DNA of 64,000 bases from Chaetoderma sp. LZ-2023a (GCA_034401795.1 CM067369.1:190807159-190871158), one strand, 5' to 3'. Shown: positions 1-11,545, counted from the stretch's first letter. The notes: generated from the letters alone by a model not told the origin. Program-made: numbers and translations.

Positions 1-588
1 GATGGGTATGACACTGATTACAGCAATGACGGCTGGAGTCCTAATGAGGAAGATGCAAATTCAAATATTAGTTCTTTGGAAGGTTTCCAGGATAGTCACA
101 CTAGTGGAGCTATTTTTCCTTCCAGTGATTTTTCTGTTCCTCCTTGTGGAAATGTGTCTACCCCTTTGGTTGACACTCTTTCTCAGGTTGCTTCAGCACA
201 GCAGCCGGCCCTCTGTTTTATGGACACTGCGGTGGCGAACCACTGTGAGTCTTCTGGTTATCCAGAGCCTCCTGGTGGTCCCTCTCCCCAGTCTCCTGTA
301 GTGAGCGTGAGTGAGTTATACAAGATGAGGGAACGTGTGGATGAGTTAATTAACCAACTGTGTGATAGTCATGCGGAGAATACAGTTCCGAAGCCAAAAT
401 CCGGGCTTGAATACAAATTTTCGTTTTCATTTACAGGATCGCCCTGTACCGTGCCTTCAAACAAGTTTTACGCGAGACAAGCAGTCTTTGAATCTGCATT
501 CAGAGAATGTAGAACCAAAGAATGCTTCTCAAATTACGGCTATGCGACCACCACCCGGTTTTCTCAATTAAATCGACCCCAGATTTAA
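1..588 (+). CDS. 3' part of an unrecognised coding region (partial at window edge)
   Basis: The frame is open from base 1 to a TAA at 586-588, about 195 codons, with no start inside the window that is clearly the real one, so this is a partial gene or last exon. The translated part is rich in Asp/Glu/Asn/Ser at the start, then Ser/Pro-rich. A short charged stretch (SELYKMRERVDELINQL) could form an amphipathic helix or coiled coil. A Phe/Ser/Lys-rich tail follows. I see no catalytic motif and do not recognise a family. An AATAAA lies 68 bases after the stop, as expected for a terminal exon. It may equally be the capsid-like ORF of a retroelement; I cannot tell a host gene from an element gene. 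Confidence 0.4.
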   Translation, partial: DGYDTDYSNDGWSPNEEDANSNISSLEGFQDSHTSGAIFPSSDFSVPPCGNVSTPLVDTLSQVASAQQPALCFMDTAVANHCESSGYPEPPGGPSPQSPVVSVSELYKMRERVDELINQLCDSHAENTVPKPKSGLEYKFSFSFTGSPCTVPSNKFYARQAVFESAFRECRTKECFSNYGYATTTRFSQLNRPQI

Positions 589-655
589 CCTCTGAACCAC
601 CACCAAAACTCGCTACAATATTCAGTTTACTAGGTTTTTGAATTTGTTTCTATTG

Positions 656-661
656 AATAAA
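656..661 (+). promoter_or_regulatory. Candidate polyadenylation signal AATAAA
   Basis: AATAAA occurs 68 bases downstream of the TAA that closes the open frame at 1-588. Its position fits a cleavage and polyadenylation signal for that transcript, but the hexamer is common in AT-rich DNA. Confidence 0.35.
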
Positions 662-1477
662 TAGCGCCTGTAGTTTGTCATGGGATAATATTTTCAGATT
701 CATAGTACTTAAAACATAACAGGATACCCATACTGAATGATAGAAATACTGAAATAGATCTATAACAGGTTCTGTTCACAGTGCTGGAATTGTAGAGTGA
801 TACAAATTCAATTCATCCATATGTTAAGTTTCAGTTTCACATAAAGATAAGTACAACACAGATTTTCAATACCCAGTTCATGTAATGTGTTATGCGTTTA
901 TGTTTCAAGTCATCCAAGTGAATGAACATTTACACTGGAACCCTCTTTCAGATGACATCTGCTGCTGATGTTACACATTATGGTCTCGCCATCAGTTCTA
1001 AATATATTTTACAATATTTACATTGTTCAGGATTTGTTGTAAATCCAGTATGTCCATCAGAGACCAGAGCTATGCAACCGGGACGATTCCAGATGATTAA
1101 TCCTGCGACTTTTCTTTCAGATCAGTACACAATTTCCTGAGTAAGTTTGTGAAAGAACCTTGTCGAAATGGACGATTGGCCACATATTTTGTGTGGGTGT
1201 CAATTACGAGTAGTGCCATCGAGTTATAAATGTTATGAACCAAATTTAACTCTTTCTCAAGATTATTGATTACATTCTCCTTAACATATCACCATACTAT
1301 GCACCGTTTACAAAGCTCTGGCTAGCATCATGAATGCACAAATTACAGCATGCTCTATGCTGAAATGTAATGTACAATTATTTGGTATTGTTAACAGGAT
1401 TGTCCGATCCATTCTACGGTTCTGGAGAAGGTGTTTTTGCGAAATTAGGTTCTCGAAAATGGCCGCCAAAGCATTTG
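662..1477. other. AT-rich non-coding stretch, nothing recognised
   Basis: No long open frame, RNA gene or clear repeat stands out. One 72-codon open frame (922-1140) has no recognisable composition and I treat it as chance. Confidence 0.5.
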
Positions 1478-1781
1478 GCTAATCAAGTTTCCTTGAACGA
1501 ACTTTGCTCAGCTTCCGCCCTTGATGATGTTTGATACGTTTTGAATTGATCTGCCAAGCGGTTTAGGAGAAGATTTAAAAAAGACGTTTTGTTTGAACTT
1601 GGATCTCTTTGCTCGAAGGATTCTTCCTATTAAATGTAATTACTATCGGGTCCATGGTTCTTGAGAAGATGTCGTAAGAGAAAAATTGATGGATGACGGA
1701 TGACAGATGAAGAACAATAAACGGCAGATGATCGCCATTCCATAAGCCGAGTTGGAACTTCCGATCAGGTGAGTTAATAAT
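1478..1781 (+). repeat. Dispersed repeat U, copy 1
   Basis: This block matches 42792-43137 over its length. Shared landmarks are CAAGTTTCCTTGAACGAACT, a GATGATGTTTGAT segment, GCCAAGCGG, and TTCTTGAGAAGA followed by a run of GATGGA-like bases. Many substitutions and small indels separate the two copies. The copy at 33530-34200 shares the TCTAGAAGAAGACG-type motif. No coding capacity is seen. Confidence 0.7.
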
Positions 1782-1880
1782 GTTGAATATTTAGACTAAT
1801 TTGACTGGGAGTTATTTCTAAATATGGCAGAAACAGATGCCAAAGATGACAAATTATTTTTTAAGTATCCATATCCGGCA
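1782..1880. repeat. Foldback hairpin family H, degenerate copy
   Basis: It starts GTTGAATATTTAGACTAATTTGACTGGG and contains ATGGCAGAAAC near the centre, the same layout as the perfect foldback at 7753-7845. The right arm is decayed. Confidence 0.5.
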
Positions 1881-2479
1881 GGTTACTTGTGCAATTCACC
1901 TTTCCAGAGTACCCACCCATCATATGACGTCATAATGAACTGCGTGATGTGTAGAATGCCATCATAATGAATGGCGTCATGAATGACGTCGATAAGTACG
2001 TCACGAACGCATATTTGAGGACGGTTTATGAGTTGTTGTACAAATTGTTTGCTTCTACTATTTACTAAATATTCAGCAGCTTTCCTGTATAGTTTTCAGG
2101 AAATTGATAGCTAGGGCATTTGGGAATCGATCAATCCCAACACGGCGAGGTGTGTGTGGAGCTTAGCTAGTGATGGGCGGGGCATAGCTAAAAATAGAAA
2201 GGTCCATTGTTGTAAAATAGATTCTCGAGGAAACGGCAGCCACAGCCACAGTCAAAGTATAGGTTCCTTGAAATTTATATTCTGGGAATTCAGGTTTCAA
2301 AGTTTCTAATTAATTATAACAACTGTATAAATCCGGCGCAGCTTGGCTAGAAATGGGCAGAGAATAACTTAGTATGGACGGAGCACAGCTAGAAAGTGGC
2401 GGAGCATCGCTAGAAATTGATCCCCTATCCACCTCATTCCCGTTGAACACTGCAGTTCCAGTATCTCAATTTCAAAATT

Positions 2480-3425
2480 TTCCACAGAATACTGCTTAAA
2501 TAGCAGCAAACATGACACGCCTGGTCTCTATGGCAGAAAGTTAAAAATATTTTGTATATCTTATTACGAGATGTTCAGGCTAGATAAAGATATAGGAATA
2601 CATTATGTGACGCAATTGCATCATCCTGTGGGCTGTGACAATGAGTAAATCAACCACGTTAAGACCAATATAAAATTGGTCTGGCAATGAAAGAAATATG
2701 TCCAACGAATTCGTAGCATAATAAAGAAATAATGAACCGCCATTTATCATTCTGCTGTAACATTCCAACATGACACGAATGCTGACTTTGTCTTTACTTG
2801 GCGAATTGTCCTAAAGTATGCTATTATACTTAATGAGAATATTGGTTTCAAGCTACTGAAATGAACTAAATATGGTATTTACCGAATATCTTCATACTAA
2901 TTTGACTGAAATCGATCCTACCATAGACATTTACGACTGCCTTATAAATTTTTGCAAAGAAATCAGGAATTGTTTTATGTTATCCACAGTCTGCTTTTAG
3001 AACTCAATATATTATCTCAGAAGCTCCCAGTGAGGAAGTCGAGACTCGTGATATGGTATGGTTGTAGGCCTGATACATTCTTCAAGCCGCAATGGTGTCA
3101 GTCGCGGTTAGAGTGCCATGATCATATTCCGTTTTGCTGGACATTGACAAACACTCACTTGTAACGACCTCACAAGCACTCACAATATCAACATGAAGCT
3201 CGTGAATGAGACATGATCGGAATTATAGACAATGTGTTTTAGAATTACCCAGCTGTTCTTTTGGACGTCGTTCACATAAAGACGTACTGTTAAAGCCTTT
3301 TTGTATCACCAAATGTTTTTTGCGTGTATTTTTTAGAATTATTTGGAAACATGGAATTTATTTTATCCTGCCACAATAAATGAGTGTGATGCATTTGTGA
3401 TATGCTTTAGTAACACTGTTACCTT
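2480..3425 (+). repeat. Dispersed repeat R, copy 1
   Basis: Non-coding repeat, also found at 10560-11545, 38440-39740, 43565-44375, 47750-47957 continuing at 62115-62560, and inverted at 36240-37160. The best conserved parts are TCTAGATAAAGATATAGGAA near the left, a GAGGAAGTCGAGAC segment, and the core GCGGTTAGAGTGCCATGATC with CATATTCCGTTTT and GGACATTGACAAAC (3107-3155). No open frame is conserved between copies. Confidence 0.8.
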
Positions 3426-3559
3426 GAATAACCGTAATCAGGGCATCTTAATGATATAATTCTTAAATCATCATCATCATTTACCACCCGAAATGTGAGT
3501 CCTATATCGTCATCATTAACCACTCCCACCCACCCAGCTAATCTCCCTTAAAGTTGCCA

Positions 3560-4660
3560 TGTTTCTGTCAGTAGGCATGTCCAAAAACTGGGATTTCCAC
3601 AAAATTGGCATTAGCATGTTACAATACGTCGACACAATTAAAAGCTAAAATATTCTAGATACACTACGCCAGGCCTGTTGTAACGAGCTACGACTAGTGA
3701 GACTACATGGAGACACCAAGCTGAGAGTATGAGTCAAGTCAATGAAGTCTGTATAGTTTGAGAAATGTCTCGGCTCCCAACAGGGAGAAAGTCTATCCCC
3801 GGTGCCTTTCACATGTGCACTGATGCTACATTGAAATCTGTGTGGGAAAATTCTACAAGACCAAACCCCACTACCACACTAGCATCAACACTGGGGACAG
3901 AAGCCCCTTGACAAACTGCTCCCAATAGCTGCAAGCAAACTAAAAATTGAGAAACTGTATGAATGAGCCCAAAACGGAGTCCAGCCTCATATACCTATTG
4001 ACAAAGCATGAAACTAAAAAAATAGCGATCCAATTCGGGGTGATGTACCATAATAGAAAAGTGCAATACTGCTGACAGTTTTTAACGCTGCTCTGTGGGG
4101 AACGTCGCTTTCTGGTCCTTCCACTCGTAGATCAATGATACCCTTGGCAAAAGACTACATTTATACAAGGCTACATGTGCATCCTTGATGCTGTATAGCT
4201 ATAGCAGCTGCACAGCTCCAAAGACAGCTCTAGACAAACTTGATGCCTGACACGACAAACACCCGCGCCACATCCCTGGGGACGGATAGCCAGACGGCAT
4301 AATATCAAACTATGCACTATGTAAGCTGTGTAAAACCATGACCGTTGTCTGGAAAATGTGCGAAGCAAAGATGGTCCAGTTTGGCCATGTGTTAAGGATG
4401 CCAGAAGACACCCCAGTATAGAAAGCCTTGAAACGCGCCTTACTGGGAGCTAGCAAATATGAAGACAAGAGAGGATGTCATTGCATAAATATGTTACGTG
4501 TACTGTGAGGTGACCTAAAAAACGCGGGACTCAATTGACTCAGATAAAGACCTGAGGAAGCTAACGACATTTGGCTGAAGACAAGACACCATGGTCAAAC
4601 GTGTAGTATGATTGATTGCAGCTGTAGGATGTTTCTACTACTACAGCCGCAGAATCCAGT
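3560..4660 (+). pseudogene. Decayed non-LTR retrotransposon reverse transcriptase remnant, copy 1
   Basis: Translated in shifting frames, this stretch gives fragments typical of a non-LTR (RTE-like) reverse transcriptase. From 3590: KNWDFHKIGI, then ELRLVRL, a box resembling QQGESLSPV near 3780, and near 4350 FGHVLRMPEDTPV followed by KALKRALLGASKYEDKRG. Stops and frameshifts lie throughout. The segment around CGAGCTACGACTAGTGAGAC (3689) recurs at 38000 and 44462, marking the same element in three places. It is a dead fragment with no promoter or ends visible. Confidence 0.7.
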
Positions 4661-5073
4661 ACTTATACATAATTGGAAGGTCTCAATTTCCAGATTTAAC
4701 ACAGCATATCACATACTGATCCTATTGGTGTAATGCTTTATGATGACTTTAATATCTGGCATAAATACTTCAAACAAACATAGTGTCAAAATATACAATA
4801 AATTATCAAATATCATCCATCAGACATGAGGTGGGAAAGAATACCAACAAATGACAGAAAAATCACAGGAGCATTGAGGGATCCTAAATGTGATTCAAAT
4901 ATTTGACTTGCTAATCAAAATAGTCCACTTGTTAGCCTTCATCACAATCAAATTATGTAGATCTATCACGAAGGTGGCAAACACCACCAGCACATTTACA
5001 AACACGTCCAATAACCAGAACATAGTTCTGCAGCATCCAACACAAGTATGCCAAAACGAACCGAATACACACA
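4661..5073. other. AT-rich spacer, nothing recognised
   Basis: No supported coding region. It leads into the CAC-type simple repeat and corresponds in position to the spacer before the other CAC arrays (about 45420-45615). Confidence 0.5.
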
Positions 5074-5576
5074 CCCACAAACACACCACAAGTACCACCA
5101 CCACCACCACCACCACCACCACCACCACCACCAACGACAACAGCAACACCACCCAACACCACCACCCAACACCACCACCACCAAGAACAACGGCGACGGC
5201 GGCGGCGGCGACGGCGGCGGCGACGACGGCGGCGGCGACGACGACCACCTCGACCACCTCGACCTCGACGACCACCTCGACCTCGACGACCACCTCGACC
5301 TCGACGACCACCTCGACCTCGACGACCACCTCGACCTCGACGACCACCTCGACCTCGACGACCACCTCGACGACCTCGATGACCACCTCGACCTCGACGA
5401 CCACCTCGACGACCTCGATGACGTCAACGACCTCGCTAACGTCAACGACCTCGCTAACGTCAACGACCTCGCTAACGTCAACGACCTCGCTAACGTCAAC
5501 GACCTCGTTAACGTCAACGACCTCGCTAACGTCAACGACCTCGCTAACGTCAACGACCTCAACAGCATGAACAGCA
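5074..5576. repeat. Compound simple-repeat tract: (CAC)n, GGC/GAC triplets, two 18-bp arrays
   Basis: A (CAC)n run at about 5096-5131 passes into CGG/CGA triplets. Next comes an 18-bp array of GACCACCTCGACCTCGAC (about 5237-5405), then a second 18-bp array of GTCAACGACCTCGCTAAC with about eight units (5418-5555). Because 18 is divisible by 3 and the units lack stops, long open frames appear on both strands. Their Thr/Ser, Asp/His/Leu and Val/Glu repeats are artefacts, not proteins. Confidence 0.9.
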
Positions 5577-5739
5577 TACCATAATCTAACATCACAATCA
5601 CAAATAACAACACCAGTATCGTCCAGACGGACAATACCATCACAAACATCACACAGTCGCCAGCACAACTAACACCATCACCATGAGCACTACAGCTCCC
5701 ACCACAAATGGGACCACAGCCTCCAGCACCATTCATGAA

Positions 5740-6650
5740 TTCACAAGACCTACTAGGAAGTCAGCCGGAACATCATCAGCAGTATTACTCTACTAGTTAC
5801 ATAAGAATTTGCATTCTTACACGTCCATATAGACGGCTATAAACACAAAGGTGCTGTGAATCATGACGATTTACTGATATAAAAACGTTTCTTCGTCCTT
5901 TTAAGCTCATAAATTTTACCATATTTTTATAACTGCCCCATAGGCGGTCATCCAATCATCATTGATCATCATAATTATCCATTGATGCTGACACGATAAA
6001 GCCGCTGGTGTAATATAGACGCACTTTAAGGAGTTTGAAAGGGGATTATTGCTTTATGATACTAATAATTACTGACCTATATGACAAACCTGATTGTCAA
6101 GTCGAGGACGGATCAATGATGGCCAGTGTGTAACCATTACTGGTCATGTGTTAGTTGTAAGGATTCAGATTTTTGCTCATTAGATGAACGAATTGTGATT
6201 ACAAATGCTCTTTACATTAGGGTCGACAGTGCCACGGTGCATTCGTCATGTTCTCTCGGCAATATGGTGACGTCTGCGGGATATGGTATAAGTATTATTC
6301 TCTGTATATACAAAAAGAATTGTCGAAGGCATTTTCGTACCAATACACACGTTTTGTAATGCCTACTTATCAACACGAATTAGTTGCTTATTAAAAAAGT
6401 AATACAATACAATCTAGCACAATATAACATGACAATGATATTTGACCTTCTTGATCAATCAAACTGTTGGGCCTTTTCTATATCATTTCCGTACTCTTAT
6501 ACCGTCAAAACATTTAAGCAGTTAAAGGGTAGTCAGTTAAAGTGGGCAGTCTCTCGTTACACATTTCAAAAACAGTTCCAAGCAAATATCTTCTCAGCGA
6601 TAGTGGAAGGATTCCTGCTGTCACTCAAGTATCAGACGTCGTGATCAAAA
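5740..6650 (+). repeat. Dispersed tail repeat T, copy 1
   Basis: This block follows a CAC array and recurs in the same place at 34670-35230, 46350-47350, 60507-61507 and 63270-64000. Shared landmarks: TTACACGTCCATATAGACGG, CATCCAATCATCATTGATCA, a GATAA-GGC-GCTG-TGTAATA segment and GTCGAGGACGGATCAATG. Short open frames (6126-6359, 6384-6644) are not conserved between copies. Confidence 0.8.
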
Positions 6651-6779
6651 TGCTGTACCTGTATCCATCATCTGACCTTGTATGACGTCGTAATCAGCTC
6701 AGTGCGTGTATGATGACGTCACAGTCGTTACATCACATATAGACCGTCATTAAATCTCAAATACTCCGACACGTTGTAT

Positions 6780-8160
6780 GAATTTATGTCTTTGTAATTC
6801 TTTGCTATTTAATAGGCAGCAACAGAGCCCAGTCAATTGAGTTTCAAAATATTCAACAGCTTACCTGTGTAGTCTTTTGGAAATTGATAGTCAGGTTGTT
6901 CAGAGATAGATCAATCCCAACACGAGCGAGGTGTGGGTGGAGCTTAGCTAGAGATGGGCTGGGAAAGGTCAATTGCCAAAGGTGCATCACAGAAGTGGCA
7001 AAGATCTGATAATAAGGCATCTTATGCCTTTTACAATTTACAAGTAATAAACAAGTAATAAACATTTTGACTTGTTGAATATTTTCAAACTAGTTTGACA
7101 GGGAACATACCTTTCAGTCAAATTAGTTTGAAATTATCCAATAGCATACCTTTATAGTTACATTGAAATTGCCATTCCAAGAACTCGTGTTTCAATGTAT
7201 TTTACAACGATTTAAAAGCGACTGCAGAGTGGGCGAGAATTATGCTATAAGTGGTCGGGGCCTAGCTATAAATGGATCATTCGTTTGTGTGTGATTCTGG
7301 TCACGTGGAGCAAAATGTTTGATGTCTAAATTCCACCGATTTTCAGTATGTCTGGGCTGAATCGCCTAACATGCGCCTGAGTACCTGTTCATTTGAAAAT
7401 CAAACACCTGAATAAATGGATCCCTACATATTACTACATCGCGGCTCTGAATAGACGGATTGGATATGTCACTCAAGTATCTGGCGTCATAATCAAATAT
7501 GTCCCAAGTTAGCTGATGTGACAATCAATATAACGCACCTCCGTCACGAAAGTCCGTCAGGAAAGTGTAAAAATTCACCTTTCCAGAGTACCCACCCATC
7601 ATATGACGTCACAATGAACTGCGTGATGTGTAGAATGACATCATAATGAATGACGGCATGAATGACGGCGATAAGTATGTCGCGAACGCATATTTGAAGA
7701 CGGTCTATGCATTGTTGTACAAAGTGTTTGCTTTTACTATTTAATAAATATTCTGTTGAATATTTTGAAACTAATTTGACTGGGCGCTGTTGTTGCCATG
7801 GGCAGCAACATCACCCAGTCAAATTAGTTTCAAAATATTCAACAGCTTCCATGTATAGTTTTCATGAAATTGATAGCTAGGGTATTTGGGGATCGATCAA
7901 TCCCAACACGGCGAGGTGTGGGTGGAGCTTAGCTAGTGATGGGTGGGGCAAAGCTAAAAATGGAAAGGTCCATTGAATATGTTTTATGAATGCAAAATTT
8001 ATAAAGATTCTGTTGAATATCTTAAAACTAACTTTTCTGAGACGTGTTATCGCTTTATGCAGCAACAGTCCCTAATCAAATTAGTATCTAAATATTCAGC
8101 AGTTTACCTGTATCGTTACCTTGAGAATTCGATTCTGGAACAGTTGGCTGAGTTTTGATA
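6780..8160. repeat. Cluster of foldback hairpins H and associated 'GGGCGGAGCTTAGCTAG' repeats
   Basis: At least four hairpin-type units lie here: a half unit near 6820-6856, imperfect units near 7065-7146 and 8010-8101, and the perfect one at 7753-7845. Each right arm is followed by a GCTTACCTGTATAG-like segment, a GATCGATCAATCCCAACAC segment and GTGGAGCTTAGCTAG. No coding region is supported. Confidence 0.75.
7753..7845. repeat. Perfect foldback hairpin (family H type copy)
   Basis: Two 32-bp arms (7753-7784 and 7814-7845) are exact reverse complements. The left arm begins CTGTTGAATATTTTGAAAC and ends TTTGACTGGG. The 29-base centre itself continues the pairing with one mismatch around CCATGGG. 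Several decayed relatives occur in the window. Confidence 0.9.
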
Positions 8161-8173
8161 GTAAAGGGCCTAT

Positions 8174-8263
8174 GATAACGCAGCTTACTGGACCGATGCT
8201 GGGTCGATACCGGGCCTATTCAGAAAGTATCGGCACAGTATCGGCCCAATATGCTGCGTCATC
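8174..8263. repeat. Foldback MITE-like unit M, copy 1
   Basis: Imperfect terminal inverted repeats GATAACGCAGCTTACTGG (8174-8191) and CCAATATGCTGCGTCATC (8246-8263) enclose about 54 bp. It is related to 9289-9383 and 32855-32946. Confidence 0.65.
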
Positions 8264-9288
8264 TGCAGCAAAATAAAATAGGTAGAAATGGATCGTCTGT
8301 TATCACAATACTGCTTACTTAGGTCAAGGAAGCATGTATCATAGGCAACCGGAGGCAAATTAAATTGGTTGATTACTCTAGCTTTATTTAGTATTTTGAT
8401 TCTCAAAATGTTTCTATTTAAGGATTATCTTTTAAGAATTCTTTCTTGGTATGTGAGATTGAGATGGGAATGACAATTAGTAAGATATGGATGAAATCCG
8501 CCAGTGGTCCTACAACATAGAAAAAATAAAAGTGATTAGAAGGTAGTGTGATGTTCACGATACAATTTGATGAATAATAGAATACTAGTGGTGAAGAGTC
8601 ATTCAGAACGACATAGACTGATGGCATGACTGTCAAGGCGGTACCATAAAATAAGCATAATCACCATTCTCCATGTACATAGATCATCTTTTATATACGA
8701 GCACCGTCTATTCTGCCAAGCAACGGCCGTGGGTACATGTCTGCAACTCGGGAACAGTCGTCTATCACCGTTATCAGTAACCATAATACACGCGTGGCCA
8801 GACAGTTCGCTGCAGATACAGCTCTCTCATCTGCAGTGTACTGTGATGTATATCTATATGTAATTTTGGTCACTTAAAGCTGATCGCATTCGAACATGTA
8901 TAGTAGCTACCCTGAGACTAATGTGATTCAGGGCAACGATTTGACAAATGAAACAATGATTTAACATCATGTGACTTTGCAATTTTAGCACAATACTTTA
9001 CTATCAAAATATCTAATCACATGACCATCAAAGTGTACCAAAATCGCTAGGCGATTGTAGGCATGTGCAGATGTTCGTGCATGTGATTATTCGAAGTCTA
9101 ATCATTGAAACAAATAGTTGCAATGCGTTGGGATTAAATTGCACCAGTCTTCCTCGAGATTTTCTAACACCTTTTATGAAGCGAATAATGATAATAATGA
9201 TGGCAACTAAGTGTTTGTTATAAATAACAAGTGATATTCTAAATACTACGATATTCATGATGCATTCCGCTCCAGTGACGACAACGAT
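8264..9288. repeat. Old dispersed repeat V, copy 1 (non-coding)
   Basis: Shares order and segments with 32000-32854 and 40590-41957: a GATATATAACTATATGTGA-like segment, GGTCAC, CAAATGAA-CAATGATTT, ATCACATGACCA and a CCGCTCCAGTGACGA end next to unit M. Scattered short open frames on the minus strand are not conserved. Confidence 0.65.
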
Positions 9289-9383
9289 GATAATGCAGAT
9301 TACTGGGCGGGTACGAGGCAACTGAATACCAGACCGTATTGGCCCGCTATTTGGCCAGTGTCAGCCAGACAACCTGCGTTATC
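9289..9383. repeat. Foldback MITE-like unit M, copy 2
   Basis: Left end GATAATGCAGATTACTGGG and right end AACCTGCGTTATC are inverted relative to each other. It sits in the same surrounding sequence (CCGCTCCAG-GACGACAACGAT) as the copy at 32855. Confidence 0.65.
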
Positions 9384-9540
9384 GAAGTAGTTTCATGTCT
9401 GATTCCTTATGTTGCTGATATCTGTCAGTGGGAATGATGCAGCATACCCACTACTTTCATTACGCTCTCATTAATATAATGTCCTTCATTGATTCAAGTG
9501 ATGAATCATTGTATCTCTTTCAATCATAACCCTGCATTTT

Positions 9541-10345
9541 CCCCGATCAATGGAGGAAAGCTCTCAGAAATAAAGTGGTGGATGACAGTCATCAGAACAG
9601 GCGGATATAAAGCGGTGGAGGGCAGCTCCCAAAACATGCCGATATAAAGCAGTGGAGGACAGCTGTCAGAATAGTTGGCTGATATACAGCGTGGAGGACA
9701 GCTCTCAGAACATGCTGATATACAGCGTGGAAGGCAGCCCTCCGAACAGGCTGGTCTAATGCTGTGGAGGAAAGCTTTCAGAAATAGAATTATATAACCG
9801 GTGGAGTGCAGCCCTCAGAACAGTTCAATATAAAGTGGCAGAGAGCAGCCCTCAGAACAGGCTGCTATAAATCGGTGGAGGGCAGCCCTCAGAACAGGCT
9901 GATATAAAGCGGTAGAGGGTGGCCCTCAGAACAGGCTGATATAAAGCGGCGAAGGGCAGCCCTCGGAACAGGCTGATATAAAGCGGTAGAGGGTGGCCCT
10001 CAGAACAGGCTGAAATAAAGCGGTGGAGGGCAGCTCTCAGAACAGGCTGATATAAAGTGGTAGAGGGTGGCCCTCAGAACAGGCTGAAATAAAGTGGTGG
10101 AGGGCGGCCCTCAGAACAGGCTGATATAAAGCGGTAGAGGGTGGCCCTCAGAACAGGCTGATATAAAGCGGCGAAGGGCAGCCCTCGGAACAGGCTGATA
10201 TAAAGCGGTAGAGGGTGGCCCTCGGAACAGGCTGAAATAAAGCGGTGGAGGGCAGCTCTCAGAACAGGGTGATATAAAGCTGTAGATGGCAGCTCTCAAG
10301 AACAGGCTGATATAAAGCGGCGGAGGCCAAACCTCAGATATAAAG
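9541..10345. repeat. 37-bp minisatellite, about 20 degenerate copies
   Basis: Tandem units such as GGCTGATATAAAGCGGTAG followed by AGGGTGGCCCTCAGAACA recur with a period of about 37 bp. The GAGGGCAGCCCTC part of each unit is itself palindromic. The later units (from about 9890) are cleaner and form a two-unit alternation (GCAGCCCTC versus GTGGCCCTC). Short related arrays occur at 33105-33345 and 42015-42085. Open frames here are repeat artefacts. Confidence 0.9.
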
Positions 10346-10559
10346 CGGGTTTGTGGTAATTATGATGTTTGCATTCATGTGCCAAGGGCCTGGTCATGTC
10401 AGGAACGTCCGGGGATGACGTCACTGTATTTGTGAATAATTCACAGACTCGTCTACACATGTAGAAAGTTGCTGCGTAGCTTAGTTAGAAATGGCCGAAT
10501 CGGAGCAAGAAATCCATCCCGCTATGCAACTCCTTCCCTTGAACACAGTATCTCGATTA
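10346..10559. other. Spacer between minisatellite and R, nothing recognised
   Basis: Contains a GATGACGTCACTGTATTT segment also found after the related minisatellite at 33420. No gene seen. Confidence 0.5.
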
Positions 10560-11545
10560 CAATATATACCACAGAATACTGCTTACATAGCAGCAAACAT
10601 GACACTCCTGATCTGTAGAGTGGAAGGTTAAACTGATTTACATTGAGTATCTTATTGTTCAGTCTAGATAAAGTTATAGTAATATATTATGCCACCAACG
10701 TGTGTCATCGTATGGGCAGTGACCCTGAGTGAATTAACCACATTAAGAACAAAATAAAATTGTTCTGGAAGTTAAATAAAAACCAGTCGCAACGAAGACG
10801 AAGCATAATAAAGAAATAATGAGCCATCAATGATCAAATACATCATTGAGCAGCTGTCATTCCAACATGATATGAACGCTAACTTTCTCTTTAGTTGGCG
10901 AATCGACATATCGCATACCATTCTAATTAATCAGAATATTGACTTCAAAAGAACTAAATATGGTATTTACTGAATATCGTTTTATTAAAATGACTGAAAA
11001 TCGGCGCTGCCATATGCATCGGGGACTGACTCATCATAAATTGCTGTTAAGACATCAGGACTGGTTTTACGTTAACATCTATTAGATGTCATCAACATTC
11101 TGCTTTTAAAACTCAATATGTTATCTCAAATTCCTGTCAGGAAGTCGAGACACATGCTATATTGTAGTTTTAAGCCCGATGAGTTCTTCAATCATTATTG
11201 CTGCCAAGCGCGGTTAGAGTACCATGATCATATTCCGTTTTACCGGACATTGACAAACTGTCACTTGTAACGAATTCACAAGCACCCGCAATATCAGCAT
11301 GAGAGTCGTGAATGTCGTGAATGAGACATAATGGGAAGTATGGACAGGGACCTCTTTCAATTACCAAGGTGTTATACTGGGAACTGTTCTCACAAGGATG
11401 TATTGTTAACGCTATTTAGCATCACCAAATGTCTTATTGCTTATATGTTTAAGAATTATTTTAATACATTTAATTAAATTTATCCTGACAGAATACATGA
11501 CCGTGATTTATATATGTGATATGTGGTAATAATATTGTTAACTTG
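10560..11545 (+). repeat. Dispersed repeat R, copy 2
   Basis: Same order of landmarks as the copy at 2480: TCTAGATAAAGTTATAG, GGAAGTCGAGACAC, GCGGTTAGAGTACCATGATC with CATATTCCGTTTT, then ACATTGACAAAC. Strongly diverged, with no conserved open frame. Confidence 0.8.

Noticed and set aside
3104-3170. tRNA-like interpretation of the conserved R core
   Set aside because: GGTTAGAG is suggestive, but no cloverleaf with an acceptor stem and T-arm could be drawn.
4895-5736. Opposed frames of 246-257 codons over the 18-bp arrays
   Set aside because: Repeat-derived and present on both strands; no start context or homology.
9541-10345. Possible CRISPR-like array
   Set aside because: Units are contiguous without unique spacers and the DNA is eukaryotic; this is a minisatellite.
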